The position numbers were made by a program, and so were the translations under genes. From the NCBI RefSeq assembly GCF_009498275.1, contig NZ_CP045643.1, forward strand, positions 7,440,001 to 7,504,000: a stretch of 64,000 nt of DNA. The letters are read 5' to 3'. Below, piece by piece: positions 1 to 10,666 of this stretch. Position 1 is the stretch's first letter. Each line of letters begins with the position of its first letter. This DNA comes from Streptomyces fagopyri (lineage in GTDB: Bacteria; Actinomycetota; Actinomycetes; Streptomycetales; Streptomycetaceae). The notes below the pieces were generated by a model, which did not search any database, was not told the origin of the DNA, and saw only the letters and a list, made by a program, of their open reading frames with translations.

Positions 1-370
1 CGGCCACGGCCTCCTGGTTGAGCCGGGGCACCGAGCTGTTGCTCACCTGGGTACTGCGGCCACCGCTCGGGATCTGGACGACCTCGGACTTGGTGACCTT
101 GCCGCCGCTGACGGTGATACGGACCTGGACCGGACCGTACTGGGTCTGGGCGACGTCGCCGGTGACCGTCCGGGCCCCCGAGGACGACTGCTGCGCGCTG
201 CCGCCCTGGGGCGACTCCCGCGCCGCCGCCGACTGCTGCGACGCCGCCGCGCCCTGCGCCGACGCGGACGCCGGATCGGAGGCAGGCTTCAACGACAGCA
301 GCAGCACGATCCCGGACACGGTGGCGGCCCCGGCCAGCACGGCACGTCGAATGGGGTGGCTCTTCTTCAT
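1..370 (-). CDS. Exported FMN-binding domain protein, copy A (3' part cut off by window edge)
   Basis: The gene reads leftwards from ATG at 370, with a GGAG Shine-Dalgarno just before it, and runs off the window after about 123 codons. The N-terminus is basic, followed by one hydrophobic segment (about residues 10-26) and a Ser/Ala/Gln-rich linker. Then comes the start of an FMN_bind domain (TVTGDVAQTQYGPVQVRI). The family carries FMN, often covalently on a Thr in an SGA(T/S)xT motif, and moves electrons outside the membrane. That motif lies off-window. The gene starts 19 bp after the reductase gene upstream, so the two form one transcription unit. It closely resembles the protein at 1852-2331; the two reductase genes are likewise paralogous, so the module is duplicated. 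Confidence 0.85.
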   Translation of the reverse strand, partial: MKKSHPIRRAVLAGAATVSGIVLLLSLKPASDPASASAQGAAASQQSAAARESPQGGSAQQSSSGARTVTGDVAQTQYGPVQVRITVSGGKVTKSEVVQIPSGGRSTQVSNSSVPRLNQEAVA

Positions 371-389
371 CGCTCCTGACTCCCGTCGC

Positions 390-1769
390 TCACATCTCGA
401 ACGACTCGTGATGGATGCGGCGTGCGGGAACCCCCGCGCCGCGCAGTGCCTCGTAGACCTGCTGCGCGAAGCCGGGCGGCCCGCACATGAAGACGTCGTG
501 GCGGTCGATGTCCGGCAGCTTCCGGCTCAGGGTCTCCGCCGAGATGTCCGGACGCTCCCCCTCGGGGCTGTTCACCGCGTACATCAGCCGGGCCCCGCGC
601 TCCTCGGCGATCGACGCCAGCTCGTCCCACAGGGCCAGGTCCTGTGTGGTGTTGGCCCGGTAGAGCAGGGTCAGATCGCCCGCCGAGCCGGGCAGTGTCT
701 CGAACAGCGCGCGCATCGGAGTGATGCCGACGCCACCGGCCACCAGCAGGACCTTGCCGCGGCTGCGCTTGGCCGCCGTCAGCGCCCCGTAGGGTCCCTC
801 GGCCCAGACCCGGGTGCCGGGCCGCAGATCGCGCAGGGCGGAGCTGTGGTCGCCGATCGCCTTCACCGTGATGCGCAGCATGGTGGGGCGCGGCGCCGCC
901 GACAGCGAGTACGGGTGCGAGCTGAGCCGCATGCCCGGTGCCAGGAAGCGCCAGCGGAAGAACTGCCCGGCCTCCGCACCCATGCGGTGCAGTTTCCGGC
1001 CGCTGATCAGCACCGAGACGATGCCGGGCGTCTCCTCGACGACCGCCTCGACCCGCATCCGGTGTTTCAGGTTCAGCCGGATCGGGGCGAGGATCCGGTA
1101 CCAGAGCACCAGCGCCGTCACCGACCCGTAGAGCCCGTACCAGACGGTCTTCGCGGTCGGGTCGACGGCGAACTCGTTGCCCGTGGAGAGCTGGTGCCAG
1201 AACGTCAGGAAGACGGCGGCGTAGGTGAGCAGGTGAATGTGGTACCAGGTGTCGTATCCCATCCTGCGGCGCACCGGGCCCATGGAGAGCAGGGCGATGA
1301 CGAACAGCAGTCCGGTGCCGATCGCCGCCTTGCCCATGTCGGGCAGCTGCTCGATCGAGTCGATGGTCTGCTGGACGATGTCGCCGAAACTCTTGCCCGC
1401 CTGCAGCGCGTAGCCCCACATGATGAGGACGAGGTGGGCGAGGACCAGACAGATCGTGTACCGGCCGCTCATCGCGTGCCAGCGCGCGACCCGGTCCGAG
1501 CCCACCCGGCGTTCGAGGGCGGGCACCCGGGCCATCTGCAGCACCACCAGTGCCATCAGGTACCCGGCGAGCAGCCCCGTGATGCGGCCCGCGTTGAGGA
1601 TCTTGCTGTTGTCGTCCGCGATGGACGGAGTGTTGCTCCACCACAGCCAGACGACCCCGGCCGCGCCCGCCCCTACGGCGAGCAGCAGGGGGACGGCGGG
1701 CGAGCGTCGTGGGCGGATTCGGCGCAGGGTCTGGCGCCGCGCGGCGCGGCCACCGGCGATCGTGGACAC
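390..1769 (-). CDS. Ferric-reductase-like transmembrane flavocytochrome, copy A
   Basis: 459 aa from a GTG start with a GGAGGA site. The N-terminal half has about six membrane helices. His residues in WHAM (about 97), AHL (about 112), YHIH (about 177-179) and WHQ (about 193) fit heme ligands of the ferric reductase/NOX-like domain. The C-terminal half is a ferredoxin-NADP reductase module, with an FAD motif HPYSLS, a nucleotide loop GGVGITP, and a CGPPG motif near the end. The likely role is passing NAD(P)H electrons through FAD and heme across the membrane to the FMN-binding protein encoded next (spacing 19 bp). The terminal acceptor cannot be read from sequence. Very similar to the reductase at 2339-3709. 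Confidence 0.88.
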   Translation of the reverse strand: MSTIAGGRAARRQTLRRIRPRRSPAVPLLLAVGAGAAGVVWLWWSNTPSIADDNSKILNAGRITGLLAGYLMALVVLQMARVPALERRVGSDRVARWHAMSGRYTICLVLAHLVLIMWGYALQAGKSFGDIVQQTIDSIEQLPDMGKAAIGTGLLFVIALLSMGPVRRRMGYDTWYHIHLLTYAAVFLTFWHQLSTGNEFAVDPTAKTVWYGLYGSVTALVLWYRILAPIRLNLKHRMRVEAVVEETPGIVSVLISGRKLHRMGAEAGQFFRWRFLAPGMRLSSHPYSLSAAPRPTMLRITVKAIGDHSSALRDLRPGTRVWAEGPYGALTAAKRSRGKVLLVAGGVGITPMRALFETLPGSAGDLTLLYRANTTQDLALWDELASIAEERGARLMYAVNSPEGERPDISAETLSRKLPDIDRHDVFMCGPPGFAQQVYEALRGAGVPARRIHHESFEM

Positions 1770-1851
1770 GGTTCCTCCGTGGTCGTCCGTGGGGACGGGG
1801 CGAGGGGAGAGGCCCCCTGGCCCAGAGATACGGGCCCCGACGGCCGTGCGT

Positions 1852-2331
1852 TCAGAGGCCTGCCGAGTCCAGTGCCGATTGGAGGGACCGCTTGTATCCG
1901 TCGCTGGTGTACGAGGCCCCCGAGACGGAGTCGATCCGGGCGCTCTGCGCGGCCAGCGCCTCCCGCCTGAGCTGGGGGATGGCGTAACTGCTGATCTCCT
2001 GGTCGCGTGGATTGTCCGTGGGGGAGGAGACCGCGGTCACGTCGGTGATCTCGCCGTTCCTCAGCGTGACGCGCACCTGGACGGGGCCCCAGCGGGTCTG
2101 GACCGTGTCACCGGTGACGGTCCTGGTGCCGGTGGCGCTCGTGCTTGCAGGTGAGGGAGTCGAGGAGGGCGCCCCGGACCGCGACGGCGACCGCCCGGCG
2201 GACGGGGACGCCCGGGCCACGGTCGGCGGTGTGTGCGGCTTGAGCGACAGCAGCAGGACGAGACCCGTGACGGTGGCGGCCGCCGTCAGCGTCACGCGGC
2301 GCAGCGGGCGGTGCTTCTTCAGGGCGTGCAA
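1852..2331 (-). CDS. Exported FMN-binding domain protein, copy B
   Basis: 159 aa from a TTG start. TTG is chosen because a GAGGT site sits 5-9 nt upstream and the N-terminus then aligns with copy A (basic residues, then a hydrophobic stretch ending LLLSLKP). A Ser/Pro-rich linker (about 30-65) leads to the FMN_bind domain. Near the C-terminus is SGASYTSDGY; the Thr (about 142) is the position that ApbE-type transferases flavinylate in this family. No apbE is visible here. The start lies 7 bp after the copy-B reductase stop, so co-translation is likely; copy-A reductase follows 82 bp later. Probably a lipid- or signal-anchored extracytoplasmic electron carrier. Confidence 0.85.
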   Translation of the reverse strand: MHALKKHRPLRRVTLTAAATVTGLVLLLSLKPHTPPTVARASPSAGRSPSRSGAPSSTPSPASTSATGTRTVTGDTVQTRWGPVQVRVTLRNGEITDVTAVSSPTDNPRDQEISSYAIPQLRREALAAQSARIDSVSGASYTSDGYKRSLQSALDSAGL

Positions 2332-2338
2332 GGCGACC

Positions 2339-3709
2339 TCACAGTTCGAACGACTCGTGGTGGATACGGCGGTCGGGGATCCCGGCCGCGCGCAGCGCCC
2401 CGTACAGGTCCCGTGCCATGGCGGGCGGACCGCACAGATAGACGTCGTGCCCGGTGAGGCCGGGCACGGCCTTCCGCAGGGAATCGGCGGTGAACCGCGG
2501 GCGTGTCCCGTCGGCGCCGTTGACCGCGTACAGGACGCGCGCCCCACGCCACCGCGCTATCGCCTCCAGTTCGGCGCCGAGGGCGAGGTCCCCGGTCGTG
2601 CTCGCCCGGTAGAGCAGCGTCACGTCGCCGGGACCGCCGGGCAGCGTCTCGAACAGGGCGCGCAGCGGTGTGATGCCGACGCCGCCGGCGATCAGCAGCG
2701 CCTTGCGTCCGGTGTGCCGCTCGGCGGTCAGCGCCCCGTAGGGCCCCTCCGCCCACACCCGGGTGCCGGGCCGCAGCAGCCCCACGGCGGCGCTGTGGTC
2801 GCCGAGCGCCTTCACGGTGATCCGCATCAGGCCGGGGCGCGGCGGGGCCGACAGCGAGTACGGCGTCGAGGTCCACCGCATCCCGTCGCAGAGGAACCGC
2901 CAGCGGAAGAACTGCCCCGCCCGGGCGTTCAGTTCGTCCAGCCGTTCCCCGCGCACGACGACGGAGAAGACACCGGGCGCCTCGGGGCGCACGGACTCCA
3001 CGCGCAGCCGGTGGCGCAGGTTGAGCCGTACCGGGGTGAGCAGCCTGAACCAGACGACCAGGGCGGCCGTGCCCACGTAGAGCACGTACCAGGCGGCCCG
3101 TGCGGCGGTGTCGCCGGCGAAGTCCGAGCCCAGCGCGAGCTGGTGGAAGAAGGCGAGGAACACGGCCACGTACGTCAGCAGGTGCAGGTAGTACCAGAAC
3201 TCGTGGCTGATCCGGCGGCGGGCCGCGCGTGCCGAGGTGATCCCGACCGCGAGGAGGATGAGCGTGCCGGTCGTGGCCTTGAGCATGTCCGGGTAGTCGG
3301 ACACCACGCTCAGCGTCTCGTGCGCGATGCCCGCCCCGTCCTGGGCGGCGTACCCGAAGAGGACCAGCGTGACATGCGCCACCAGCAGGCTGACGGTGTA
3401 CCGGCCGGCCATGGCGTGCCAGCGGGTCACCCGGTCGGAGCCGATCCGCCGCTCCAGCAGGGGCACCCGGGCCACCAGCGCCACGAGCACCGCGCAGCCG
3501 TAGCCGCACAGCAGCCCGGCGATCCGCCCGGCGTCCGTCAGCCACCCCGCGAGGCCCACCACCGACCGCGTGTCGTACCACCACAGGGCGACGACCGCGC
3601 AGGCCCCGGCCCACAGCAGGGCCAGCAGAGGCCCGGCGGGTGAGGGACGCGGGCGTCCGCGTCCGCGTGACGGGCGAGGGACCGCTGTCCGCTCGTGCAC
3701 CGTGGTCAT
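2339..3709 (-). CDS. Ferric-reductase-like transmembrane flavocytochrome, copy B
   Basis: 456 aa from ATG at 3709, chosen because GGAAGGA lies about 8 nt upstream; an in-frame ATG at 3754 has no ribosome site. The domain order matches copy A: about six helices with His in WHAM, AHV, YLHLL and FHQL, then an FAD-binding TPYSLS motif, GGVGITP and CGPPA. It heads a four-gene minus-strand run (reductase B, FMN protein B, reductase A, FMN protein A) and is divergent from the two-component genes at 3894-6129, which suggests these regulate it. Predicted role: transmembrane electron transfer from NAD(P)H to an extracytoplasmic flavoprotein. The physiological acceptor (metal or other) is unknown. Confidence 0.88.
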   Translation of the reverse strand: MTTVHERTAVPRPSRGRGRPRPSPAGPLLALLWAGACAVVALWWYDTRSVVGLAGWLTDAGRIAGLLCGYGCAVLVALVARVPLLERRIGSDRVTRWHAMAGRYTVSLLVAHVTLVLFGYAAQDGAGIAHETLSVVSDYPDMLKATTGTLILLAVGITSARAARRRISHEFWYYLHLLTYVAVFLAFFHQLALGSDFAGDTAARAAWYVLYVGTAALVVWFRLLTPVRLNLRHRLRVESVRPEAPGVFSVVVRGERLDELNARAGQFFRWRFLCDGMRWTSTPYSLSAPPRPGLMRITVKALGDHSAAVGLLRPGTRVWAEGPYGALTAERHTGRKALLIAGGVGITPLRALFETLPGGPGDVTLLYRASTTGDLALGAELEAIARWRGARVLYAVNGADGTRPRFTADSLRKAVPGLTGHDVYLCGPPAMARDLYGALRAAGIPDRRIHHESFEL

Positions 3710-3893
3710 ATGTCCGTCCTTCCGGCCGTCCGGAGGGAAACTGTGCTCCGCCAACTTCTGAGCGGCCTCTGAACGGGCGCCTTCGCCGCGGATTCACAGG
3801 AGACGGAGAGCGGCACACGCGGCCCACTCACAGGAAACTCAGAGGCGGGAGGGGGGCCGCCGGCTCCGGCGAGGGGTGATCCTGGAGGACGAC
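3710..3893. promoter_or_regulatory. Divergent promoter region with spaced 12-nt direct repeats
   Basis: This 184-bp gap separates the redox module (minus) from the two-component genes (plus). It holds TTCACAGGAGAC at 3793-3804 and CTCACAGGAAAC at 3827-3838, 34 bp start to start (about three helical turns). Looser copies (ACTCAGAG, CTCTGAAC) lie nearby. Spaced direct repeats are typical of OmpR/PhoB-type regulator sites, so these are candidate sites for the adjacent regulator. No clear -35/-10 pair could be assigned. Confidence 0.4.
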
Positions 3894-4642
3894 ATGAACA
3901 CTCCCCGCTCCCGAGGCTCCGGCCTGCCCGCGCTCACCCGTCCCGACGGCACCCCCGTCCGCGTTCTCGTCGTCGACGACGATCCGGACCTGGCCGAGGT
4001 GCTCTCCGGCGCCCTGCGCTACGAGGGGTGGACCGTCCGGACGGCGGGCGACGCGGCCTCGGCCGTCACCGCGGCGCGCGAGCTGACGCCGGACGCCGTC
4101 GTCCTCGACGTGATGCTCCCGGACGCCGACGGCTTCGCCGTGCTGCGCACCCTGCGCACCGTGCGCCCCGGGGTCTGTGTGCTCTTCCTCACCGCGCGGG
4201 ACGCCGTCGAGGACCGCATCGCGGGCATCACGGCGGGCGGCGACGACTACGTGACCAAGCCGTTCAGTCTGGAGGAGGTCGTCGCCCGGCTGCGCGGCTG
4301 CGCCGCGCGGGCATGGCCCGGCAACTGGACGAGGGGCCACGCCTGACCGTCGGCGACCTCGTGATGGACGAGGAGGCCCGCGAGGTGACCCGGGGCGGCG
4401 AGCTGGTCGAGCTGTCGCCGACCGAGTTCGAACTGCTGCGTTTCCTGATGCGCAACCCGCGCCGGGTGCTCGGCAAGGCGCAGATCCTCGACCGGGTCTG
4501 GTCCTACGACTTCGGCGGCCAGGCCCATGTCGTGGAGCTGTACATATCCTATCTGCGCAAGAAGGTGGACGCGGGCCGCGAGCCCATGATCCACACGGTG
4601 CGGGGCGCGGGGTACGTGATCAAGCCCGTGGCCGGACGATGA
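3894..4642 (+). pseudogene. OmpR-family response regulator split by a frameshift
   Basis: ATG at 3894 follows a GGAGG site. The first frame encodes a full receiver domain: VVDDD acidic pocket (about 27-30), phosphoacceptor Asp72 in VVLDVMLP, and Lys122 in YVTKPFS. That frame then leaves the family pattern near 4295 and stops at 4346. The winged-helix domain (SPTEFELLRFLMRNPR to GAGYVIKP) is intact in another frame and ends at 4642. The break lies around 4290-4310, where the usual linker Gly-Leu-Leu-Arg-Arg-Ala-Gly appears to have lost 4 nt (or 1 nt net). An in-frame ATG at 4313 could make a free DNA-binding domain. The stop overlaps the kinase start (ATGA). It may be a true mutation, a sequencing error, or two separate polypeptides. 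Confidence 0.7.
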
Positions 4643-6129
4643 GCCGGCGCCGGTGGCCACGGGTGCGGGAGGGCGTGCGCCGGCTGATACTCCCGCGCAC
4701 GATGAGGGCCCGCCTCACCGCCGGGCTCCTGGTGCTGCTCACCGTCAGCTGCGCCGCCGTCGGGGTGGCCGCGGTGTACGAACTGGACGGCTTCCTCACC
4801 GGCCGCCTCGACCAGCAGCTGCACGACGTCGGGGTGCGGTTCCCCGCGAGCCTGGAGCACGGCGGCGTGCGGAAATCCGACCACGACGGCGACGAGAACG
4901 GCGACACCAGGCGGCAGAGCACCGGCACCTTCGGCGCGCGGCTGGTCGGCCGGGACGTCACCAACGCGGCGGTCGTGCCCTCCGGCCGGAACATCACCGA
5001 CCTGAACGTGTCCTTGACCGCCTCCGACCGGCGGTCCCTGGCCGGTGTCCCCGCCGACGGCCGCGGCCACACCGTCTGTCTGTCGGCACTGGGCGACTAC
5101 CGGGTGACGGCGGCGCGCGGACGGGACGGCGACGTCCTGGTCACCGGGCTGCCGATGGAACCGGTCCGGGCCGCCGTGCACCGTCTGGAACTGGTCGCCG
5201 GCTGCGTCTTCGGCCTGGCGCTCGTGATCGCCGGAGTCGCCGGAGCCCTGTGGGTGCGCTGGTCGCTGCGTCCCCTGAGCCGGGTCGCCGCGACCGCGAC
5301 CCGGGTCAGCGAGCTGCCGCTCGCCAGCGGTGAGGTGGCGCTGCCGGCGCGTGCGCCCGAGCGGGATCCGCGCAGTGAGGTGGGCCGCGTAGCCGGCGCG
5401 TTCGACAGGATGCTCGGCCATGTCGAGGACGCGCTGACCAAACGGCACGCGAGCGAGGAACGGCTGCGCAGCTTCGCGGCCGACGCCAGCCACGAGCTGC
5501 GCACGCCGGTCGCCTCGGTCCGCGGCCACGCCGAGCTCGCGCTGCTGCACCCGGGGCCGGTGCCGCCCGAGGTCACCCGGGCCCTCGAACGCATCGCCGC
5601 CGAGTCGGCGCGGATGGGCGAGATGGTCGACGACCTGCTCCTGCTCGCCCGCCTCGACGCGGGCCGCCCGTTGGAACGCCTTCCCGTCGACCTCACGCAC
5701 CTCGTCCTCGACTCGGTCACCGACGCCCGCGCCGCGGGCCCCGACCACCGCTGGACGCTGGAACTCCCGGAGGAACCGGTCACGGTGACGGGCGACGCCC
5801 ACCGTCTCCAACAAGTGTTGGCCAACCTGTTGGCCAACGCCCGTTGGCACACGCCGGTCGGTACCAAGGTCACGGTGTCCCTGGAGCTCGACGGCGAGAC
5901 GGCCGTCCTGACGGTCCACGACGACGGTCCGGGAGTTCCGGAGGACGTCCGACCCGGTGTCTTCGAACGCTTCACCCGAGCCGACCGCCGCCGCACCGGG
6001 GGAGCGGGCGGCGGCGCCGGCCTCGGACTGTCCATCGTGGCGGCCGTGGTGGAGGCCCACGGCGGCACGGTCGCGCTGGAGAGCCGTCCGGGGGCGACCA
6101 GGTTCACGGTCCGTCTGGGCGCCGGGTAG
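4639..6129 (+). CDS. Sensor histidine kinase (HAMP, HisKA, HATPase_c)
   Basis: 496 aa, overlapping the regulator stop by ATGA. There are two membrane helices (about 24-47 and 183-206) with an extracellular sensor loop of about 135 residues between them. A HAMP-like linker follows, then the phosphoacceptor His285 in DASHELRTP and the ATPase motifs N (LANLLANARW), G1 (DDGPGVP) and G2 (GLGLSIV). It is a complete EnvZ/CseC-type kinase. The partner is the frameshifted regulator before it, so signal output may be altered in this strain. The divergent redox genes are the most likely targets. The sensor loop has an Asp/His-rich patch (SDHDGDENGD) that could sense charge or metal; this is inference. 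Confidence 0.92.
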   Translation: MSRRRWPRVREGVRRLILPRTMRARLTAGLLVLLTVSCAAVGVAAVYELDGFLTGRLDQQLHDVGVRFPASLEHGGVRKSDHDGDENGDTRRQSTGTFGARLVGRDVTNAAVVPSGRNITDLNVSLTASDRRSLAGVPADGRGHTVCLSALGDYRVTAARGRDGDVLVTGLPMEPVRAAVHRLELVAGCVFGLALVIAGVAGALWVRWSLRPLSRVAATATRVSELPLASGEVALPARAPERDPRSEVGRVAGAFDRMLGHVEDALTKRHASEERLRSFAADASHELRTPVASVRGHAELALLHPGPVPPEVTRALERIAAESARMGEMVDDLLLLARLDAGRPLERLPVDLTHLVLDSVTDARAAGPDHRWTLELPEEPVTVTGDAHRLQQVLANLLANARWHTPVGTKVTVSLELDGETAVLTVHDDGPGVPEDVRPGVFERFTRADRRRTGGAGGGAGLGLSIVAAVVEAHGGTVALESRPGATRFTVRLGAG

Positions 6130-6151
6130 GAGGATCGGGGCCGGGACACCA

Positions 6152-6166
6152 CGCGGCTCCGCCGCG
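6152..6166. terminator. Short GC hairpin between convergent genes
   Basis: CGCGGC (6152-6157) pairs with GCCGCG (6161-6166) around a TCC loop. It lies in the 70-bp gap between the convergent kinase and L,D-transpeptidase genes. There is no U-tract, so this is a weak call. Confidence 0.35.
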
Positions 6167-6199
6167 CGGGCGAGGCCGGCCGCGGAAAGCGATCCGTAC

Positions 6200-6889
6200 C
6201 TAGTAACGAGTGATCGCGGTCCCGCCGCCCACCGTCCCGATCGCCATACGCGGCCCCTTCGCGGGATCGACCCACCCGAGAATCCGTCGCATCGCGTCCT
6301 CGGGCACCGACACACAGCCGGCCGTCGCCCCGGCGCCGTCGACATGCAGGAAGATCCCCGCCCCGCGCCCCCGCACGGGATGCCCGTAGTTGAACCCCAC
6401 GACCAGCGCGTAGGCGTACTGCCTCTGGTACGCGATCAGGTGCTCGGACTCGGACGCACGGCAGTCGGCCGGCCGCGGCTCGGTCCACCGGTTGTAGGAA
6501 CGGGAGTCGTTGTCCTGGCACCACCAGGACTCCTGCCGCACCCGCCGGTACGGAACCGCGGTGCCGGCCGGCGCCGCCTTGATCCCGAAGGCGAACGGAA
6601 GGGCGTACAGCCCCGTGGGCGTGGTGTTCGTGCTCTGTCTGCGTGAGCCGCCCTCGACCAGCCCCTTCGACCCGAAGCGCGCCACCGCCGACCCGGCCTT
6701 CACCCAGTGTCCGTCGCGCCGGTCCCACCAGGTGAGCGTGCCCGACGTCGCGTCGGCGCGCGCCGCCCGCGCCGTGATCAGCTGGCTTCCGCCCCCGGTG
6801 TCCGCGAGCAGCTCGGGGAGCGGCGTCGGTCCGCCCGGGGCGAGAGCGAGCAGGGACGCGGACGCGAGGGCGACGGCTCCGGGGCGCAT
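6200..6889 (-). CDS. L,D-transpeptidase (YkuD) family secreted protein
   Basis: 229 aa. The N-terminus is a short signal-like segment (RPGAVALASASLLALAPGG). The C-terminal part has the YkuD catalytic signature: His182 in FLHVDGAG followed by Cys192 in ATAGCVSVP. These enzymes form 3-3 peptidoglycan cross-links or attach proteins, acting outside the membrane. Two other Cys (about 122 and 138, in WWCQDN and ADCRASE) may form a disulfide. The ATG lies 3 bp after the stop of the flavin oxidoreductase gene upstream, so the two are co-transcribed. The family assignment is firm; the precise cross-linking role is not shown by the sequence. Confidence 0.85.
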   Translation of the reverse strand: MRPGAVALASASLLALAPGGPTPLPELLADTGGGSQLITARAARADATSGTLTWWDRRDGHWVKAGSAVARFGSKGLVEGGSRRQSTNTTPTGLYALPFAFGIKAAPAGTAVPYRRVRQESWWCQDNDSRSYNRWTEPRPADCRASESEHLIAYQRQYAYALVVGFNYGHPVRGRGAGIFLHVDGAGATAGCVSVPEDAMRRILGWVDPAKGPRMAIGTVGGGTAITRY

Positions 6890-6892
6890 GGC

Positions 6893-7480
6893 TCAGACGG
6901 TAGTGGGCGGCAGCGGGAGCGGCAGCCCGGGTAGGCCGTCCAGGCTCGTCGCGATGTGCTCCTTCTTGGTGAAGTACGTGTTCAGGGAGGCGTCGTCCTC
7001 GCGGGCGAAGCGCTTGGCGTGCAGGTCGCGGTCCGCGTCGTACGACATGAAGGGCACCGCGTACCCACAGGTGTCGCGTACGAGTTCGGCCGTCACGACG
7101 ATGATCGCGCGCAGGCCGTGCGGGGTGGGGTCGACGCCGGGGAAGTGCGCGAGCAGCCCCTTGAAGCGCGGGTCGTCACGGAAGACGGGCTCGCCGTGGC
7201 CGTGCACCCGGACGATGTTCGGCGGCCCCTGGAAGGCGCACCACATGAGCGTGATCCTGCCGTTCTCCCGCAGATGCGCGATGGTCTCCGCGTTGCTGCC
7301 GGCGAAGTCGAGATAGGCCACGGTCAGTTCGTCGAGCACGGCGAACGAACCGGTGACGCCCTTGGGGGAGAGGTTGACCGTGCCGTCCGAGGACAGCGGC
7401 GCGGTCGCGGTGAAGAAGACGGGCTGGGCCTCGATGAACGTGCGCAGCCGGCCGTCGATGCGTTCATAGGTCTTTCCCAT
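6893..7480 (-). CDS. Pyridoxamine 5'-phosphate oxidase-family flavin protein
   Basis: 195 aa. The N-terminal half matches the split beta-barrel FMN-binding fold (VFFTATAPLSSDGTVNLSPKG, then DFAGSNAETIAHLRENGRITLMWCAF and VRVHGHGEPV). The typical substrate-binding C-terminus of true PdxH is absent. Proteins of this type bind FMN or F420 and reduce small molecules, so calling it a vitamin B6 enzyme would be unsafe. The gene starts 165 bp from argG, in the opposite direction, and is followed 3 bp later by the L,D-transpeptidase gene. Confidence 0.8.
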   Translation of the reverse strand: MGKTYERIDGRLRTFIEAQPVFFTATAPLSSDGTVNLSPKGVTGSFAVLDELTVAYLDFAGSNAETIAHLRENGRITLMWCAFQGPPNIVRVHGHGEPVFRDDPRFKGLLAHFPGVDPTPHGLRAIIVVTAELVRDTCGYAVPFMSYDADRDLHAKRFAREDDASLNTYFTKKEHIATSLDGLPGLPLPLPPTTV

Positions 7481-7585
7481 GTCCAGCGATTATCGGGCAA
7501 AGTCCTTCGCTTGTCTAAGGAATTCCCCCGGCGTGTTCGTCCCGGGGTGATCCGGCGCCTTCCGGGGGTGCGTCCCGATTGACGA

Positions 7586-7615
7586 ATCATGCAGAGTTCT
7601 GCATACTCATGCATA
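7586..7615. promoter_or_regulatory. ARG boxes (ArgR operator) upstream of argG
   Basis: Three TGCA-centred half sites lie close together: ATCATGCA (7586-7593), TGCATA (7600-7605) and TCATGCATA (7607-7615). CATGCA/TGCATA form an inverted repeat with a 6-bp gap. This AT-rich palindromic pattern matches arginine boxes before Streptomyces arg genes. It sits 30-59 bp before the argG GTG, which fits arginine-dependent repression of argG and argH. Confidence 0.7.
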
Positions 7616-7644
7616 CCAGCGGACGCACTGCGAAGGAGACCCCC

Positions 7645-8838
<1,194 letters not shown>

Positions 8839-8925
8839 CACCGAAGTCCACCCCGCACGCACTGACCTGACGGCCGCCTCCTCACCTTCCTGGGCGCGGA
8901 GGCGATCACACACCGCCACCTTTGA

Positions 8926-10371
<1,446 letters not shown>

Positions 10372-10391
10372 CACCGGTGCCGGCCGGGCGC

Positions 10392-10525
10392 GGTCGGCAC
10401 CGGACGTGAGCGGACTCCCGGTCGCGAGTGGCCGATGCCGGACGTGAGTGGACTCCCGGTCGTCGGTGGTCGGCGCCGGGCGTGAACGAACCCCCGGCCA
10501 AGAGCGGGCGGCACCGGACACGGAC
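10392..10525. repeat. 38-bp degenerate tandem repeat after argH
   Basis: Copies start at 10392, 10430 and 10468, with a partial copy at 10506. Each begins like GGTCGGCACCGGACGTGAGC and continues GGACTCCCGGTC. Copies 1 and 2 differ at about 8 of 38 positions; copy 3 is more diverged. No coding frame is convincing. It fills the gap between argH and the aldo/keto reductase gene. Confidence 0.75.
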
Positions 10526-10666
10526 GAGCGCCATCGGGCAGGTTCGGGCGGTATAGGACAGGAAGTGGCAGCGCCGGGCAGAAGAATCAACGGGTCCGGT
10601 GCGACGGGGGCATCGCGGGTTACGTTGGTCGGCAGCCGTACGGAGCCGATCGAAACGGAGCCCGCG

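Noticed and set aside
18..1970. Plus-strand 650-codon frame at the window start
   Set aside because: It runs opposite the redox genes. The minus strand carries clear FAD, NAD and FMN-binding motifs, while this frame gives an Arg/Gln/His-rich product.
6893..7480. Pyridoxamine phosphate oxidase PdxH
   Set aside because: It shares the fold but lacks the PdxH C-terminal signature, and the true PLP pathway here is pdxST. Kept as a general flavin oxidoreductase.
10392..10525. Possible CRISPR array
   Set aside because: The 38-bp units are directly adjacent with no unique spacers and diverge steadily. The same holds for the arrays at 31039, 38101 and 40853. No cas gene is present.
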